Shown here piece after piece: positions 8,105-8,493 of a DNA stretch of 8,493 bases. The stretch is from contig JBKPNX010000138.1 of NCBI GenBank assembly GCA_046732855.1, forward strand, positions 1 through 8,493, given 5' to 3'. Made by a program: the position numbers and the translations under genes. The stretch comes from JBKPNX01 sp046732855 (GTDB lineage: Bacteria > Pseudomonadota > Alphaproteobacteria > Geminicoccales > Geminicoccaceae). The notes beneath the pieces are model-generated. The model worked only from the letters and a program-made list of their open reading frames with translations. It was not told the DNA's origin and searched no databases. Positions within the stretch are counted from its first letter, which is position 1; every line of letters begins with the position of its first letter.

Positions 8105-8493
8105 ATGAGGTGGCGTCGCGCAATCTTAGCAACCGCGCTGCTGGTCGGACCGTCTGTGGCCAGCGCCGACCAGGTGACGATCCAGGATTTCGTCGGCGAG
8201 TGGCGCGGCGCCGAGGTCAGCGTCGACGCCCCCGAGCAGGCGCCCAAGCTGGTTCCGTCCGATCTCGACATGACGATCACCGAGGCGAACGGGGGATTCC
8301 AGATCCATGCACTTGCGCTCGGGCGGGAGCCGGACGGCACCTTGGCGGCACGACCGCTGGAGGCGTCGTTCGCGCCGACGGAAGCGCCGGGGGTGTTCGC
8401 CTTCGATCCGGGCACCGGCTCGTTGCTGTCCAGCCTGTTCGCCGACCCGGCGGTCGGCAATCCGCTCAAGGGGGACACCCTGCTCTGGGCCCG
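8105..8493 (+). CDS. Exported protein of unknown function (3' end cut by window edge)
   Basis: An open frame of 129 codons runs from an ATG to the right edge. It starts with a clear Sec signal peptide (MRWRR, a hydrophobic core, and a likely cleavage after VASA, residue 21). AGGGAAGG at 8090-8097 is a good ribosome binding site, and codon use is strongly G/C at third positions throughout. The mature start VTIQDFVGEWRGAEV (24-38) has the F-x-G-x-W pattern that opens lipocalin-like beta-barrels, but no further family motif could be confirmed, so this is only a hint. It follows the SufU gene by 149 bases and probably has its own promoter. A short exported enzyme or a binding protein are equally open. 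Confidence 0.75.
   Translation, partial: MRWRRAILATALLVGPSVASADQVTIQDFVGEWRGAEVSVDAPEQAPKLVPSDLDMTITEANGGFQIHALALGREPDGTLAARPLEASFAPTEAPGVFAFDPGTGSLLSSLFADPAVGNPLKGDTLLWA

Overview
The window looks like chromosomal DNA of a high-GC proteobacterium, most likely an alphaproteobacterium. That reading rests on the strong G/C bias at third codon positions, the cytochrome c' type haem protein, the XdhC-like protein next to a fused MoeA/MocA protein, and several small exported proteins of the kind seen in Rhizobiales and Rhodospirillales. The genus cannot be fixed from the sequence. No RNA genes, insertion sequences, CRISPR arrays or phage genes were seen.

Left part (1-2407, minus strand): the 5' two-thirds or so of a CysD-type sulfate adenylyltransferase small subunit runs off the left edge. 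Upstream of it lies a complete RbsC/XylH-like ABC sugar permease that has no ATPase or binding-protein partner in view. A 252-base gap between them holds a terminator hairpin and a second strong inverted repeat. Next comes a periplasmic class II cytochrome c (cytochrome c'/c-556 type).

Middle (2408-3682): an exported EF-hand protein is transcribed divergently from the cytochrome gene and convergently with a small lipoprotein gene. The lipoprotein gene probably starts at a TTG codon chosen by a good ribosome binding site.

Right part (3915-7955, plus strand): the most coherent unit in the window. Four genes run in one direction: a shortened XdhC/CoxF-like protein, a fused MoeA-like/MocA-like molybdenum cofactor protein, a SufS-type cysteine desulfurase and a SufU-type sulfur acceptor. 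The last three are joined by ATGA stop/start overlaps. Together they look like a maturation set for a molybdenum hydroxylase of the xanthine dehydrogenase family: cofactor insertion or nucleotide attachment (MoeA/MocA), sulfur mobilisation from cysteine (SufS to SufU), and cofactor handling or sulfuration (XdhC). The hydroxylase itself is not in the window. The SufS and SufU proteins carry the residue pattern known from the Bacillus zinc-swap pair, which is notable outside Gram-positive bacteria and outside a suf/isc operon.

Right edge (8105-8493): the 5' end of an exported protein of unknown function runs off the window.
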